A stretch of 64,000 nt of DNA from Streptomyces malaysiensis subsp. samsunensis (lineage in GTDB: Bacteria; Actinomycetota; Actinomycetes; Streptomycetales; Streptomycetaceae). The translations under genes and the position numbers were made by a program. The notes under the pieces were generated by a model that searched no databases, had not been told where the DNA came from, and saw only the letters and a list, made by a program, of their open reading frames with translations. The DNA lies in contig NZ_JANIIC010000003.1 in assembly GCF_024519315.1 (NCBI RefSeq), positions 62,001 through 126,000 on the forward strand, read 5' to 3'. Of the stretch, positions 52,914 through 61,388 are shown one piece after another (within the stretch, counting starts at the first letter, position 1; every line of letters begins with the position of its first letter).

Positions 52914-54224
52914 ATGCACGAGCAGACAGACGTCGTCATCATCGGAGCCGGCATCGCCGGCCTGATCACCGCCCGCGAACTGAACCGCACCGGACTGCGC
53001 ACCGTCGTCCTGGAAGCACGCGACCGGATCGGCGGCCGCACCTGGACCGCTCACCGTCTCGGCCGGGATGTGGAGATGGGCGGCACCTGGGTGCACTGGG
53101 TCCAGCCACACGTCTGGGCCGAGATCACCCGCTACGGACTGGCCGTCACCCGCGGCCCCCGGGCCGAGGAAACCTACTGGCTCGCCGGTGACGACGTGCG
53201 CCGCGGCACCGCCGAAGACTTCATGCGGATGATCGACCCGGGCATGACCCGGCTGCTGGAAGACACCATGAAGTGGATCCCCCGGCCCGACGCGCCACTG
53301 ACCGTCCCCCGGCTGGCGGAAGTCGATCAGTTCAACCTCCAGGAGATGCTGGACGAACTCGACCTGCCCGTCGGAGAGAAGAACGCCAACGAGGCGGCCT
53401 GGGTCGGCCACTTCAACGCCCCGCTCCATCTGTGCGCCTACACCAGTGCCCTGCGCTGGACCGCCGCCACCGCCGGATCCTGGCACCTGATGCACCAGGC
53501 ATCGGCGATCTTCCGGCTGACCGGCGGCACACGCGCCCTGGCGGAAGCCATCGCCGCCGACGCCCACGCCGACGTCCGCCTGTCCTCACCTGTGCGCTCC
53601 CTCACCCACACCCCACATGGCGCGGAGATCACCTATGCCGACGGGCAGACCCTCAGCGCCCGCCGAGTGGTCATCACCGTCCCCCAGAACATCCTGCACC
53701 AGCTCGACATCACCCCCGCCCTCCCTGAGGGCAAACTCCGCCCCAGCCGGGAGAAGACCGCCTCCCGAGGTGTGAAGGCGTGGATCCGCGTCCGCGGCCC
53801 CGTCAAGCCGTTCTTCGCCTACTCCTCCCAGCACCACCCCCTCTCCGTGGTACGCACCGAGTACGCCGGCGAGCACGACGCGGTCCTGGTGGCCTTCGGC
53901 GCCGACGCCACCCGTATCGACGTCACCGACCCGCACGCCATCGAGGCGGCGCTGAAGGTCTGGCGTGCGGACCTGGAGGTACTGGAGGCCGACGGGCACG
54001 ACTGGATGACCGACCCCTACGCCCAGCAGACCTGGCTCATCCAGCAGCCACGCCAGCTCACCCGCTACCACCGCGCCCAGCAGGAGAACACCGGTGTCCT
54101 GCACTTCGCCAGCAGCGACCACGCCAACCTCTGGGCCGGATTCATCGACGGCGCCGTCGAAAGCGGCACCCGCACCGCCCGCCAGATCCACACCGGCTGG
54201 GACCAGCAGCCCGCCACCGGTTGA
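52914..54224 (+). CDS. Flavin monoamine oxidase family protein
   Basis: This 436-residue FAD amine oxidase has DVVIIGAGIAGLITARELNR at residues 6-25, the second FAD motif EARDRIGGRTWT, and GGTWVHWVQPHVW, typical for the monoamine/polyamine oxidase group; the late segment VLHFASSDHANLWAGFIDGAVESG closes the FAD site. It oxidises an amine to an imine and then aldehyde with release of H2O2 and ammonia. It lies 116 bases after the monooxygenase; that gap has short repeats (CCGCACACGGA twice) but no gene. It probably handles an amine linked to the LLM substrate; inference. Confidence 0.9.
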   Translation: MHEQTDVVIIGAGIAGLITARELNRTGLRTVVLEARDRIGGRTWTAHRLGRDVEMGGTWVHWVQPHVWAEITRYGLAVTRGPRAEETYWLAGDDVRRGTAEDFMRMIDPGMTRLLEDTMKWIPRPDAPLTVPRLAEVDQFNLQEMLDELDLPVGEKNANEAAWVGHFNAPLHLCAYTSALRWTAATAGSWHLMHQASAIFRLTGGTRALAEAIAADAHADVRLSSPVRSLTHTPHGAEITYADGQTLSARRVVITVPQNILHQLDITPALPEGKLRPSREKTASRGVKAWIRVRGPVKPFFAYSSQHHPLSVVRTEYAGEHDAVLVAFGADATRIDVTDPHAIEAALKVWRADLEVLEADGHDWMTDPYAQQTWLIQQPRQLTRYHRAQQENTGVLHFASSDHANLWAGFIDGAVESGTRTARQIHTGWDQQPATG

Positions 54225-54269
54225 GCCACTCCTTCCAGAAACCCTCGTGCCCAGCGCTCAGGAGCCCTC

Positions 54270-54800
54270 ATGACCAGCACCGCCGTCACCGCCGCAACCT
54301 CCGTGTCCACCATCGACCCGGCACACTTCCGCTCCGTCATGCGCCACCTGCCCACCGGTGTCGCCGCCGTGTGCTCCACGAACCCGCACACCGCCACACC
54401 CTGCGGCCTCATCGTCGGCACCTTCGCCTCCCTGTCCCTGGACCCTCCATGGGTGACCTTCAGCGTCGCCCGCACCTCCACCAGCTGGCCCGCCATCGCC
54501 CGCAACGGACACTTCGGCGTCAGCCTCCTCGCCGATGGACAACAGCCCGTCTGCACCGCCCTCGCCGGCAAGAACCCCGACAAATTCCGGTCCCTGGAGT
54601 GGGAGATGTCCGCGTACGGCACACCCCATATCCACGGATCCCTCGGCTGGATCGACTGCACACTTCTCCACCAACTCGACGGAGGCGACCACCACCTGAT
54701 CATCGCGGCCGTTCGCGACATCACCGCCGCCGGCAGCGGCGACCCGCTGATCTTCCACGGCGGGCGGCTCGGCAGCTTCCACGAAACCACCGCCGCCTGA
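54270..54800 (+). CDS. Flavin reductase (FMN:NAD(P)H oxidoreductase) for the LLM monooxygenase
   Basis: This 176-residue protein is of the HpaC/NtaB flavin-reductase-like group. It has FRSVMRHLPTGVAAVCS at residues 20-36, ATPCGLIVGTFASLSLDPPWVTFSV, the ligand segment HFGVSLLADGQ and a late LDGGDHHLIIAAV with conserved His. It makes FMNH2 for the monooxygenase 1.5 kb upstream. It is the last gene of the operon, 45 bases after the amine oxidase, and a small hairpin follows the stop. Confidence 0.9.
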   Translation: MTSTAVTAATSVSTIDPAHFRSVMRHLPTGVAAVCSTNPHTATPCGLIVGTFASLSLDPPWVTFSVARTSTSWPAIARNGHFGVSLLADGQQPVCTALAGKNPDKFRSLEWEMSAYGTPHIHGSLGWIDCTLLHQLDGGDHHLIIAAVRDITAAGSGDPLIFHGGRLGSFHETTAA

Positions 54801-54810
54801 GGCCACCTGA

Positions 54811-54827
54811 GGCCACCTGCGGTGGCC
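54811..54827 (+). terminator. Hairpin terminator after the flavin reductase
   Basis: GGCCACC and GGTGGCC pair around TGC, 11 bases after the stop. The unit TGAGGCCACC just before it is duplicated. Confidence 0.5.
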
Positions 54828-55014
54828 CGCCGCGGGCGGACCGTGTCCGGATCACCGGCGCCCGAGATCCGGTGGCGACGAGAGACAGCCCCCGGCGCAC
54901 CGGATCAGGTGCGGCGAGGGCCGGTGGCATCGTGCGCGGCGGCGGTGAGCGCCTCGAGCAGGGCCTCAGCGGCCGCCGTGGGACGGCGGCGGGCGCTGAC
55001 GGCCGATCACCGCG

Positions 55015-55230
55015 ATGCTCACCGGCGCCACGCTCGCCGCGACCCTGCTCCAGATCTCCGCCACGGCCGTCGTCGCACTCGCCGCCGCCCTGGTCGCGCT
55101 GGTGTTCGGCGCCTTCGCCACGGGACGGTCCGCGGTGCCCGGAGCCGATGTCGCCGTCGCCGCCGGGAAGGCCCGCGCGAGCGCGGCCTGGGCAACCGCG
55201 GATGTCAGACGCCGCCGTCGCTCGGTATGA
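55015..55230 (+). other. Possible membrane-protein fragment
   Basis: A 71-codon frame encodes one long hydrophobic stretch (LAATLLQISATAVVALAAAL, continuing VALVFGAF). It has no clear ribosome binding site and ends in basic residues. It may be a remnant of a transporter or chance in GC-rich DNA. The rest of 54828-55204 shows no gene. Confidence 0.2.
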
Positions 55231-55565
55231 AGTTGGAGTACTCCTCGATACGGGTGATCAGGTCGTCTTCGAAGCGGAAGTAGACGGCCGCGTGGACCTG
55301 GCCGCGCATACCGTTCTTGGTGGTCACGTGCACGACGTGCTGCTGGAGGACATCGCCGGGCCGGGAGAGCTGGCGGGTGATGTCGTAACGCATCGACTCG
55401 ATGGCGTCGATCTGCCCCTCCATCCCCTTGATGTTCTCCTCGATCGTCTGCTCGCCCTTTCCGTCGTTGTGCCAGACGGTGGCTGTGGGCGCGCACATCG
55501 CCCAGTCGGCCTTCTCCAGGGCGCGGAGGTAGGTGATGGCCCCTGTCCTTGAGGTCCTGGCTCAC
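55205..55565 (-). pseudogene. NTF2/SnoaL-like protein with one-base frameshift
   Basis: From GTG 55565 (AAGGA upstream) the frame reads SQDLKDR; then, at a run of four C on the plus strand (55540-55543), it shifts. Removing one base gives AITYLRALEKADW, followed by MCAPTATVWHNDGKGEQTIE and a normal NTF2-like end (YFRFEDDLITRIEEYSNFIP). All parts are otherwise conserved, so either the gene was inactivated very recently or the base is a sequencing error. Function is unknown; isomerase/hydratase-like fold. Confidence 0.75.
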
Positions 55566-55607
55566 GGTTTTCGTCCTTCTGAGGAGGTGGGCTGTCCGGT
55601 GGTCGGG

Positions 55608-56457
55608 TTACTTCGCGCCGGTCGTGTCGTAGATCAGGGCCCGCTCTCCGGCTCCGACACGCATCGGCAAGTGGTTGCCGGGAGGCGAGAGCGGACAGGT
55701 GAAGACGGCGGGCCGCAGGTGGTGGTGGGAGAGAGTGGCCTTGTTGAAGTCGACCGGCAGTGTGCTGCCGGGCTCCAGGAGGGGCAGCACCAGCCAGCGG
55801 CCGATCTCCGGGGTCCCGTCGCCGTTGGTTTCGTCGGTGAAGACCACCAGCCGCTGCCCTGGCATGTCCTCGAGCACGGCCAACACGTACTCGATGCCGT
55901 GGATGGTGACGACGAGGTCGACGGGCGCCGAGATGGCTTCCGTGCTGCGCGGAGCGGTCAGCCGTCCCACCTCGATACGGCGGCCCTCCGGCACCGCCCG
56001 GTAGCTGCCTTCGAACACCCATGAGGGGTCGTAGGGGTAGGTGTCGATACCGCTGAGGCCGGAGCGTTCGACGGCCGCGTGGTCCATGACGACCAGTCCG
56101 TAGGCGCCGTTGCCCCCACCGGCGAAGCCGACGCGGCCCTCCGGGAATTCCAGGGGGCGGCCGGCGGGCACTGCGGCCGTTCCGGCCACCGTCTCGCCGT
56201 CGACCCTCACGCCGTCCGCGGCCGTGGCCGTCACGGTCAGGGCACCGGTTTCGTCGGTGCTCCACCGCCCCGGAACACCGGGCAGCGTATGCATGCCACG
56301 GCCGACGATCTTGCCGTTGGTGACGACCTTCGCCTTTGCCGTTCGGGCCGGCGACCTTCTCCCAGCGGCCTTGACGCCATGCCGTGTACTCGCCGGGCGG
56401 ATCGGCCGCGGCGGAGCTGTCGGCCGGTCGATCGGCGGATGTCCGGTGTGCGGTCAT
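55608..56457 (-). pseudogene. DUF1684 protein with one-base frameshift
   Basis: From ATG 56457 (AAGGAG upstream) the frame gives TAWRQGRWEKVAGPNGK, then breaks at a run of three T on the plus strand (56335-56337). With one base less it continues AKVVTNGKIVGRGMHTLPG and into a complete DUF1684 protein (LEFPEGRVGFAGGGNGAYGL, YDPSWVFEGSYRAVPEGRRI, LVVFTDETNGDGTPEIGRW, DFNKATLSHHHLRPAVFTCP). An ATG at 56294 could still start the main domain. Like its neighbour it is either freshly damaged or a sequencing error. The function of DUF1684 is unknown. Confidence 0.78.
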
Positions 56458-56677
56458 GAGAGCGCTCCTTCCTCACCGCCGTGCACACCCCCTGTCGTAT
56501 GGGGTGTGCACGGCGACCGTGCCGCGGAGCGGGACTGCGCGAGTTCTGACACCCACGCTATGAGCCGCATGCTCCAGGCGCATTGAGTATTGTGCCTAAG
56601 GCAAGGAGAACGGCGTGAGCGCTGCCTGGCGAGCAACCGTGCGCGGGTGCGCCGACCGCTCGCCGACGGCGGGTGGA

Positions 56678-57568
56678 TCAGCTGTCGCGGCGGGCGGCCC
56701 AGACGGTGCGCTCGGTGCGCACCGTGAGGTCGCCGCGGCGCAGGATGCTGTGGGAGCTGTCGGTGTCGAGCAGCCGGTCGAGCGCGGCCAGGTCCTCGGC
56801 CGGGAGCGCGTCGGCGACGCTGTAGCGGACGCGCCGCAGGCTGCCGAGGGCATACGCGCCGACCGCCGCGCTGCGGGAGCCCTCGATGTGCACGGTGAGG
56901 GTGCGTTCGCCGTCGAGGGTGAACCCGGCGTCGGTCAGCTTCGGTCCCCATGCGGCGCCACGGTGGGGCACATGCTCGGCGTGGAAGCGCTCGCTCGCGA
57001 CGTGGCAGCGTTCTTCCAGACCGGGCCGGTCCTCCGGGGCGTTCGCGGGCAGGAAACGGGGGAAGCCGGCCAGCTCGACGACCGCGAACAGTCCGCCGGG
57101 CACGAGCAGATCGTGGACCTTGCGCAGTGCGCGGTCGGGGTGGGCCATGTGATGCATCGAGGCCGAGGCCCACACCAGCTCCGGCGTGCCGAGGTCGGGC
57201 CAGTCGGCGTCGTCGAGGTCGGCCCGCACGGTGCGCACGCGATCATCCACACCCTGGGCACACGCCTTCTCCCGCAGGCGCTGAAGGTGTCGGTCCGAGG
57301 AGTCGACAGCGGTGATGTGTGCGTCGGGGAAGCGGTCGAGGAGGGCGAAGGTGCCGGCTCCTGTCCCGCAGCCCAGATCCACGATCTGACGAGGGGGTGT
57401 CCGGACGGGCAGCCACGCGGTGATGGCGGCGATGTGCTCGACGAGGACCTCCGCGTCCAGGTCGAGGATCTCCGCCTGGTCCTCCTGGCCGTCCTGGCTG
57501 CCATGGCCGTCGTGCTGGTGATGGTGGCCGTGGTGTGCGCTGTGCTGGTGTGTGTGTGGGTGAGGCAT
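56678..57568 (-). CDS. SAM-dependent methyltransferase with His-rich N-terminus
   Basis: This 296-residue class I methyltransferase has the SAM motif IVDLGCGTGAGTFALLDRFP at about residues 62-81, then VDSSD, ASASMHHMAHPDRALRKVHD and VPGGLFAVVEL. Residues 2-22 are mostly His (HPHTHQHSAHHGHHHQHDG), a likely metal-binding tail. It follows an XRE-cupin regulator on the same strand with a 109-base gap containing a perfect palindrome. The substrate is unknown; metal-dependent control is possible. The 220 bases downstream, to the DUF1684 gene, hold a TGCCTAAGGCA palindrome (56593-56603) and no gene. Confidence 0.88.
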   Translation of the reverse strand: MPHPHTHQHSAHHGHHHQHDGHGSQDGQEDQAEILDLDAEVLVEHIAAITAWLPVRTPPRQIVDLGCGTGAGTFALLDRFPDAHITAVDSSDRHLQRLREKACAQGVDDRVRTVRADLDDADWPDLGTPELVWASASMHHMAHPDRALRKVHDLLVPGGLFAVVELAGFPRFLPANAPEDRPGLEERCHVASERFHAEHVPHRGAAWGPKLTDAGFTLDGERTLTVHIEGSRSAAVGAYALGSLRRVRYSVADALPAEDLAALDRLLDTDSSHSILRRGDLTVRTERTVWAARRDS

Positions 57569-57610
57569 GTCGTCACGCTAGGACGGTCCATGCGTATGCG
57601 ACACGATCTC

Positions 57611-57625
57611 TTGCCGTATCGGCAA
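57611..57625. promoter_or_regulatory. Perfect 15-bp palindrome upstream of the methyltransferase
   Basis: TTGCCG-TAT-CGGCAA lies 43 bases before the methyltransferase start. A related imperfect site covers the start codon of the neighbouring XRE gene, which makes that protein the likely binder. Confidence 0.55.
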
Positions 57626-57677
57626 AGTAATCGTCATGGGCGGTGCCGAGCGCGCAAGCGCCGACCGCAGCGGGAGG

Positions 57678-58289
57678 TCACGTACGGGGACGGGCTGACG
57701 CGCCCCCGTTGTCGGAGCGTTGGGGACCGCCGTCGCGTTGGTGACCGCGTCGGGTGTCGCGGTCGAAGATGCCCAGGATCTCGCACGGCCCTCCCTCGGC
57801 ACCGAGGGCGTGCGGCAGCATGGTGGGGAACTCGGCGGCCTGGTTGGTCTCGATCCGGAAGCGGCGGTTGCCCAGCAGCAGGACGGCGGTGCCGGACAGG
57901 ACGACGAACCATTCACGGCCCGGGTGCGCGCGCATGCGCGAAGGACTGTCCGGCGGCGGGTTCGTCATCCGCTGACGCACGACGCTCATACCGGGCTCGG
58001 CCTTGATGGGCCAGCGCATCTGCGAGTGGGCAGCGTCGATCATCGGGCTGGAGACGACGTCGTCCGTGGCCGTTTCGACCAGCTGGTCGAGGGAGGTGTC
58101 CAGCGCGCGGGCGAGGGTGACCATCTGGTCGAGCGCCAGGCGCCGCTGGCCGTTCTCGATACGGCTGAGCGTGGACGGGCTGAGCTTGGCGCGGGAGGCC
58201 AGCTCCTCGAGCGACCAGCCCTGCGCCACCCTCAGGGCGCGGATCCGTTTGCGTACCAGGCTGTCCAGATCGCCTTCGTCTTGCGTCAT
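57678..58289 (-). CDS. XRE family regulator with C-terminal cupin
   Basis: This 203-residue protein has an XRE helix-turn-helix (IRALRVAQGWSLEELASRAKLSPSTLSRIENGQRRL, residues about 17-52) and a cupin domain with HPGREWFVVLSGTAVLLLGNRRF and FPTMLPHALG. Cupin-type XRE proteins sense small ligands. The ATG at 58289 begins TQDEGDLDSLVRKR; an ATG at 58298 would add three residues. It is divergent from the thioredoxin-reductase-like gene and upstream of the methyltransferase, so it may control both. Confidence 0.88.
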   Translation of the reverse strand: MTQDEGDLDSLVRKRIRALRVAQGWSLEELASRAKLSPSTLSRIENGQRRLALDQMVTLARALDTSLDQLVETATDDVVSSPMIDAAHSQMRWPIKAEPGMSVVRQRMTNPPPDSPSRMRAHPGREWFVVLSGTAVLLLGNRRFRIETNQAAEFPTMLPHALGAEGGPCEILGIFDRDTRRGHQRDGGPQRSDNGGASARPRT

Positions 58290-58295
58290 AGGCAA
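58281..58295. promoter_or_regulatory. Imperfect palindrome over the XRE start codon
   Basis: TTGCGT-CAT-AGGCAA resembles the perfect site at 57611-57625 (shared TTGC-N7-GCAA frame) and covers the XRE start codon, consistent with autoregulation. Confidence 0.4.
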
Positions 58296-58386
58296 CATTG
58301 TATGCGCATGGTGCAAAGAGTGCTTAGCGTCGTGTGCGGACGGCCCGGAACAGCTGGGTCCACACCTGAACGGAGGGTACGAGGAC

Positions 58387-59481
58387 ATGCCCGTGACGAC
58401 TGCCGCGTACGCGACCGACACACTGCCGGCCGGAACCGTCGACGCCGTGGTGATCGGCGGCGGTGCCGCGGGGCTGAACGGTGCGCTGATGCTCGCCCGC
58501 TCCCGCCGCTCGGTCGTCGTGATCGACAGCGGCACCCCGCGCAACGCGCCCGCCGAGGGCGTGCACGGCCTGCTCGGTCTGGACGGCACCCCGCCCGCCG
58601 AACTGTATGAGCGGGGCCGGGAGGAGGTACGCCGCTACGGTGGCATGATCGTCTCCGGCGAGGTCGTCTCCGCCGAGCCGGCCGCCCCGTCTGCCCCGTC
58701 TGCCCCGTCTGCCTCGTCCGCCGAAGGCGACCCGTCCGCCGGGAACGCCCCGTCCGCCGAGGCCACCCCACCCGCCGGGGGCGATCCGCGCTTCACCGTC
58801 ACCCTGGCCGATGGCCGCACCCTGACGGCGCGCCGCCTGTTGGTGGCCACCGGCCTGCGCGATGTGCTGCCCGACGTTCCCGGTCTGGCGGAGCACTGGG
58901 GCCACGGCGTGGTGCACTGCCCGTACTGCCACGGCTGGGAGGTGCGCGATGAACCCATAGGGGTGTTGGCGGTGGGCCCGGCCTCGGTCCACCACGCGAT
59001 GCTGTTCCGGCAGCTGACCGACGACCTCATCTACTTCACCCGCGGCACCGAACTGGACGAGGACACCCGTACGCGCTTCGCCGCACGCGACATCCGCATC
59101 GTCGACACCCCGGTGGTGGAGGTCGTGCGGGCCGACGACGGTGGCATCGCGGGTGTGCGGCTGGTGGACGGCCAGGTCGTCGCCCGCAGTGTGCTCGCGG
59201 TCGCCACCCTGATGCGGGCCCGCACCGAGGGCCTGGAGGGTCTCGGCCTGCCGATCGAGGACCTGCCCGATGGCATGGGCCGCCGTTTCGCCTCCGGCAT
59301 GGCCGGTGCCACCGACGTCCCAGGAGTGTGGGTGGCCGGCAACGCGACCGATCCAACCGCCCAGGTCGGCGCCGCCGCCGCGGCCGGCGCCCTGGCCGGT
59401 GCCCACATCAACGCCCTCCTGGCCATCGCCGACACCGACGCGGCCCTCGCCGCGGCCAAGAGCGGCGCCACCGCCGTCTGA
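58387..59481 (+). CDS. Thioredoxin reductase-like NAD(P)/FAD oxidoreductase
   Basis: This 364-residue flavoprotein has GGGAAG at residues 24-29, the redox pair CPYC (Cys178 and Cys181, in VVHCPYCHGWEV) and the closing FAD motif GVWVAGNATDPTAQVGAAAA, as in thioredoxin reductases and holomycin/gliotoxin-type disulfide oxidases. The second NAD(P)H motif is weak (LAVGPASVHHA). An Ala/Ser/Pro-rich insertion of about 35 residues (near residues 98-135) contains a short tandem repeat (APSAPSAPSASS). It is divergent from the XRE-cupin gene and upstream of an MFS exporter, a common resistance-type pairing. Confidence 0.88.
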   Translation: MPVTTAAYATDTLPAGTVDAVVIGGGAAGLNGALMLARSRRSVVVIDSGTPRNAPAEGVHGLLGLDGTPPAELYERGREEVRRYGGMIVSGEVVSAEPAAPSAPSAPSASSAEGDPSAGNAPSAEATPPAGGDPRFTVTLADGRTLTARRLLVATGLRDVLPDVPGLAEHWGHGVVHCPYCHGWEVRDEPIGVLAVGPASVHHAMLFRQLTDDLIYFTRGTELDEDTRTRFAARDIRIVDTPVVEVVRADDGGIAGVRLVDGQVVARSVLAVATLMRARTEGLEGLGLPIEDLPDGMGRRFASGMAGATDVPGVWVAGNATDPTAQVGAAAAAGALAGAHINALLAIADTDAALAAAKSGATAV

Positions 59482-59566
59482 CGTCCGCCGGGCGCGCTCG
59501 AGCCTTCCCCCCCTTCACCCCCTTCTTTCATCCCCGTCCCGGCAGCCGGACACGTCCGACTGCCGA

Positions 59567-59602
59567 ACTCGTCATGCCCTTTTGACTCGTCATGCCCTTT
59601 TG
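59567..59602. repeat. Tandem 18-bp duplication in the MFS leader
   Basis: ACTCGTCATGCCCTTTTG occurs twice head to tail, ending just before the GAGAGGA ribosome binding site of the MFS gene. Confidence 0.95.
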
Positions 59603-59612
59603 AGAGGAATCC

Positions 59613-61223
59613 ATGAGTACGAACCAGCCCGCACGGGCGGCAGCCGCCGAAGCGAGCGACACCGCCCACGGCGGAGGTGTACCGGACGCGCGTCAGCTGC
59701 GCACCATTCTGATCGCCGTCTGTATCGCGTTGATGGCCGTCATCGCCTCGGTGTCCGGACTGAACGTGGCCCAGCCCGATCTGGCCGTCGCGTTCGACGC
59801 CTCGCAGAGCACGATTCTGTGGATCATCAACATCTACACCCTCACCCTGGCCGCGTTGCTGCTGCCGCTCGGCGCGATCGGCGACCGGCTGGGCCGTAAG
59901 CCCATGCTGATCACCGGCCTCGCCGTCTTCGGCGTCGCCAGTGCCATCGCGGTCCTGGCCCCGTCGGCCGAGGTCATGCTGGCCGCACGCCTGCTCAGCG
60001 GCGTGGGCGCGGCGATGATCATGCCCATCACCCTCGCCGTGATCACCTCCACCTTCCCCCAGGAGGAACGCGGCCGGGCGATCGGTGTGTGGACCGGCGT
60101 GGCCGGCGGTGGCGGCATCCTGGGCATGTTCCTCTCCGCCGCGCTCGTGGACGTGGCGAGCTGGCGGTACCTGTTCGTGCTGCCCATCGTGCTGGTGGTG
60201 GTGGCGCTCGGCATGGCGCTGCGTTCGGTCCCCAACTCGCGCGAGCGCTCCGGGCACCCCTTCGACACCGTGGGCGCGCTGACCTCCGTCGTCGCCGTGG
60301 TCGGCCTCATCTTCGTCCTGCAAGAGGGCCCGGAGCGCGGCTGGAGTGCCCCTGTCACACTGGTCAGCCTCGCCGTCGGGCTCATCGCCACCGCCTGCTT
60401 CGTGGCCTGGGAGCTGCGCCGCCGGGACGCCGCCCTGCTGGACGTACGCCTCTTCCGCGAGCGCGGCCTCGCCGGCGGCTCGATCACGCTGCTGACCGTC
60501 TTCGGTGTTCAGGCGGGCATCTTCGTCGTTCTCTTCCCGTTCTTCCAGGCCGTGCTCGGGTGGTCGGGCCTGCTGTCCACACTGGCGCTGATGCCGATGG
60601 CCGTGCTGATGATGATGGCCTCCGGCCTCGCTCCCAAGCTGGCCGTGCGCATCGGCCCCCGCTCGACCATGGCCACGGGCATCCTCCTGGCCGGAATCGG
60701 TCTGGCGCTCATGGCTGTCATCGTCTCCGTCGACGGCGGCTACCTGTCCATCCTTCCCGGCATGCTCGCCATGGGCATCGGCATGGGCCTGTCGATGACG
60801 CCCTCCACCGAGGCCATCACCGGTTCCCTGCCGCGCGAGCGCCAGGGTGTCGCGTCCGCGCTCAACGACGTCACGCGCGAGTTCGGCACCGCTCTCGGCG
60901 TCGCCCTGCTCGGGGCGCTCCTGTCGGCCGGCTACCGCGGCGCCATCGGCGACAGGCTCGACGGCATCCCGCATGGCGCGGCGGACGCCGCACGCGAAGG
61001 CGTGGCAAACGCCGTCGAGGCCGCCAACGGCGCGGGCTCCCACAGGCAGGCGCTGGTCCACGCCGCGCGGCAGTCCTTCGTCGACGGCTGGCAGCAGGCC
61101 ATGTGGGCAGGCGTCGCCGTCATGGGCGCCCTGCTCCTCTACATCCTCGCCCGCGGCCCGAAGAACACATCCCCCGTACCGGCGGACGACGCGGGAGCCG
61201 CCGAAACCGTCGTCTCCCGATGA
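59613..61223 (+). CDS. MFS drug exporter, DHA2 (14-TM) type
   Basis: This 536-residue membrane protein has 14 hydrophobic segments. NVAQPDLAVAFDASQSTILWIINIYTLTLAALLLPLGAIGDRLGRKP in outline is the TM1-TM3 region with motif A, and GVGAAMIMPITLAVITSTFPQEERGRAIGVW includes motif C-like residues of the EmrB/QacA group. It exports drugs or other hydrophobic compounds by proton antiport. It has GAGAGGAA upstream and lies 131 bases after the oxidoreductase, with a tandem duplication between. The gap 61224-61388 holds a short open stretch ending REQTRRLIDLLMDALTKAA, perhaps a gene remnant. Confidence 0.92.
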   Translation: MSTNQPARAAAAEASDTAHGGGVPDARQLRTILIAVCIALMAVIASVSGLNVAQPDLAVAFDASQSTILWIINIYTLTLAALLLPLGAIGDRLGRKPMLITGLAVFGVASAIAVLAPSAEVMLAARLLSGVGAAMIMPITLAVITSTFPQEERGRAIGVWTGVAGGGGILGMFLSAALVDVASWRYLFVLPIVLVVVALGMALRSVPNSRERSGHPFDTVGALTSVVAVVGLIFVLQEGPERGWSAPVTLVSLAVGLIATACFVAWELRRRDAALLDVRLFRERGLAGGSITLLTVFGVQAGIFVVLFPFFQAVLGWSGLLSTLALMPMAVLMMMASGLAPKLAVRIGPRSTMATGILLAGIGLALMAVIVSVDGGYLSILPGMLAMGIGMGLSMTPSTEAITGSLPRERQGVASALNDVTREFGTALGVALLGALLSAGYRGAIGDRLDGIPHGAADAAREGVANAVEAANGAGSHRQALVHAARQSFVDGWQQAMWAGVAVMGALLLYILARGPKNTSPVPADDAGAAETVVSR

Positions 61224-61388
61224 ACACGTAAGAGGGATGAGAGCCGGGGTCAGTGGGTGAAGGCGACAGACGCCGCGAGATTGGCTTACGGCCTGCCCAG
61301 TACAGCACCCGCGAACAGACCCGCCGGCTCATCGACCTCCTCATGGACGCCCTGACCAAGGCCGCTGCCGACTGCTAGCGTCCGGCCC

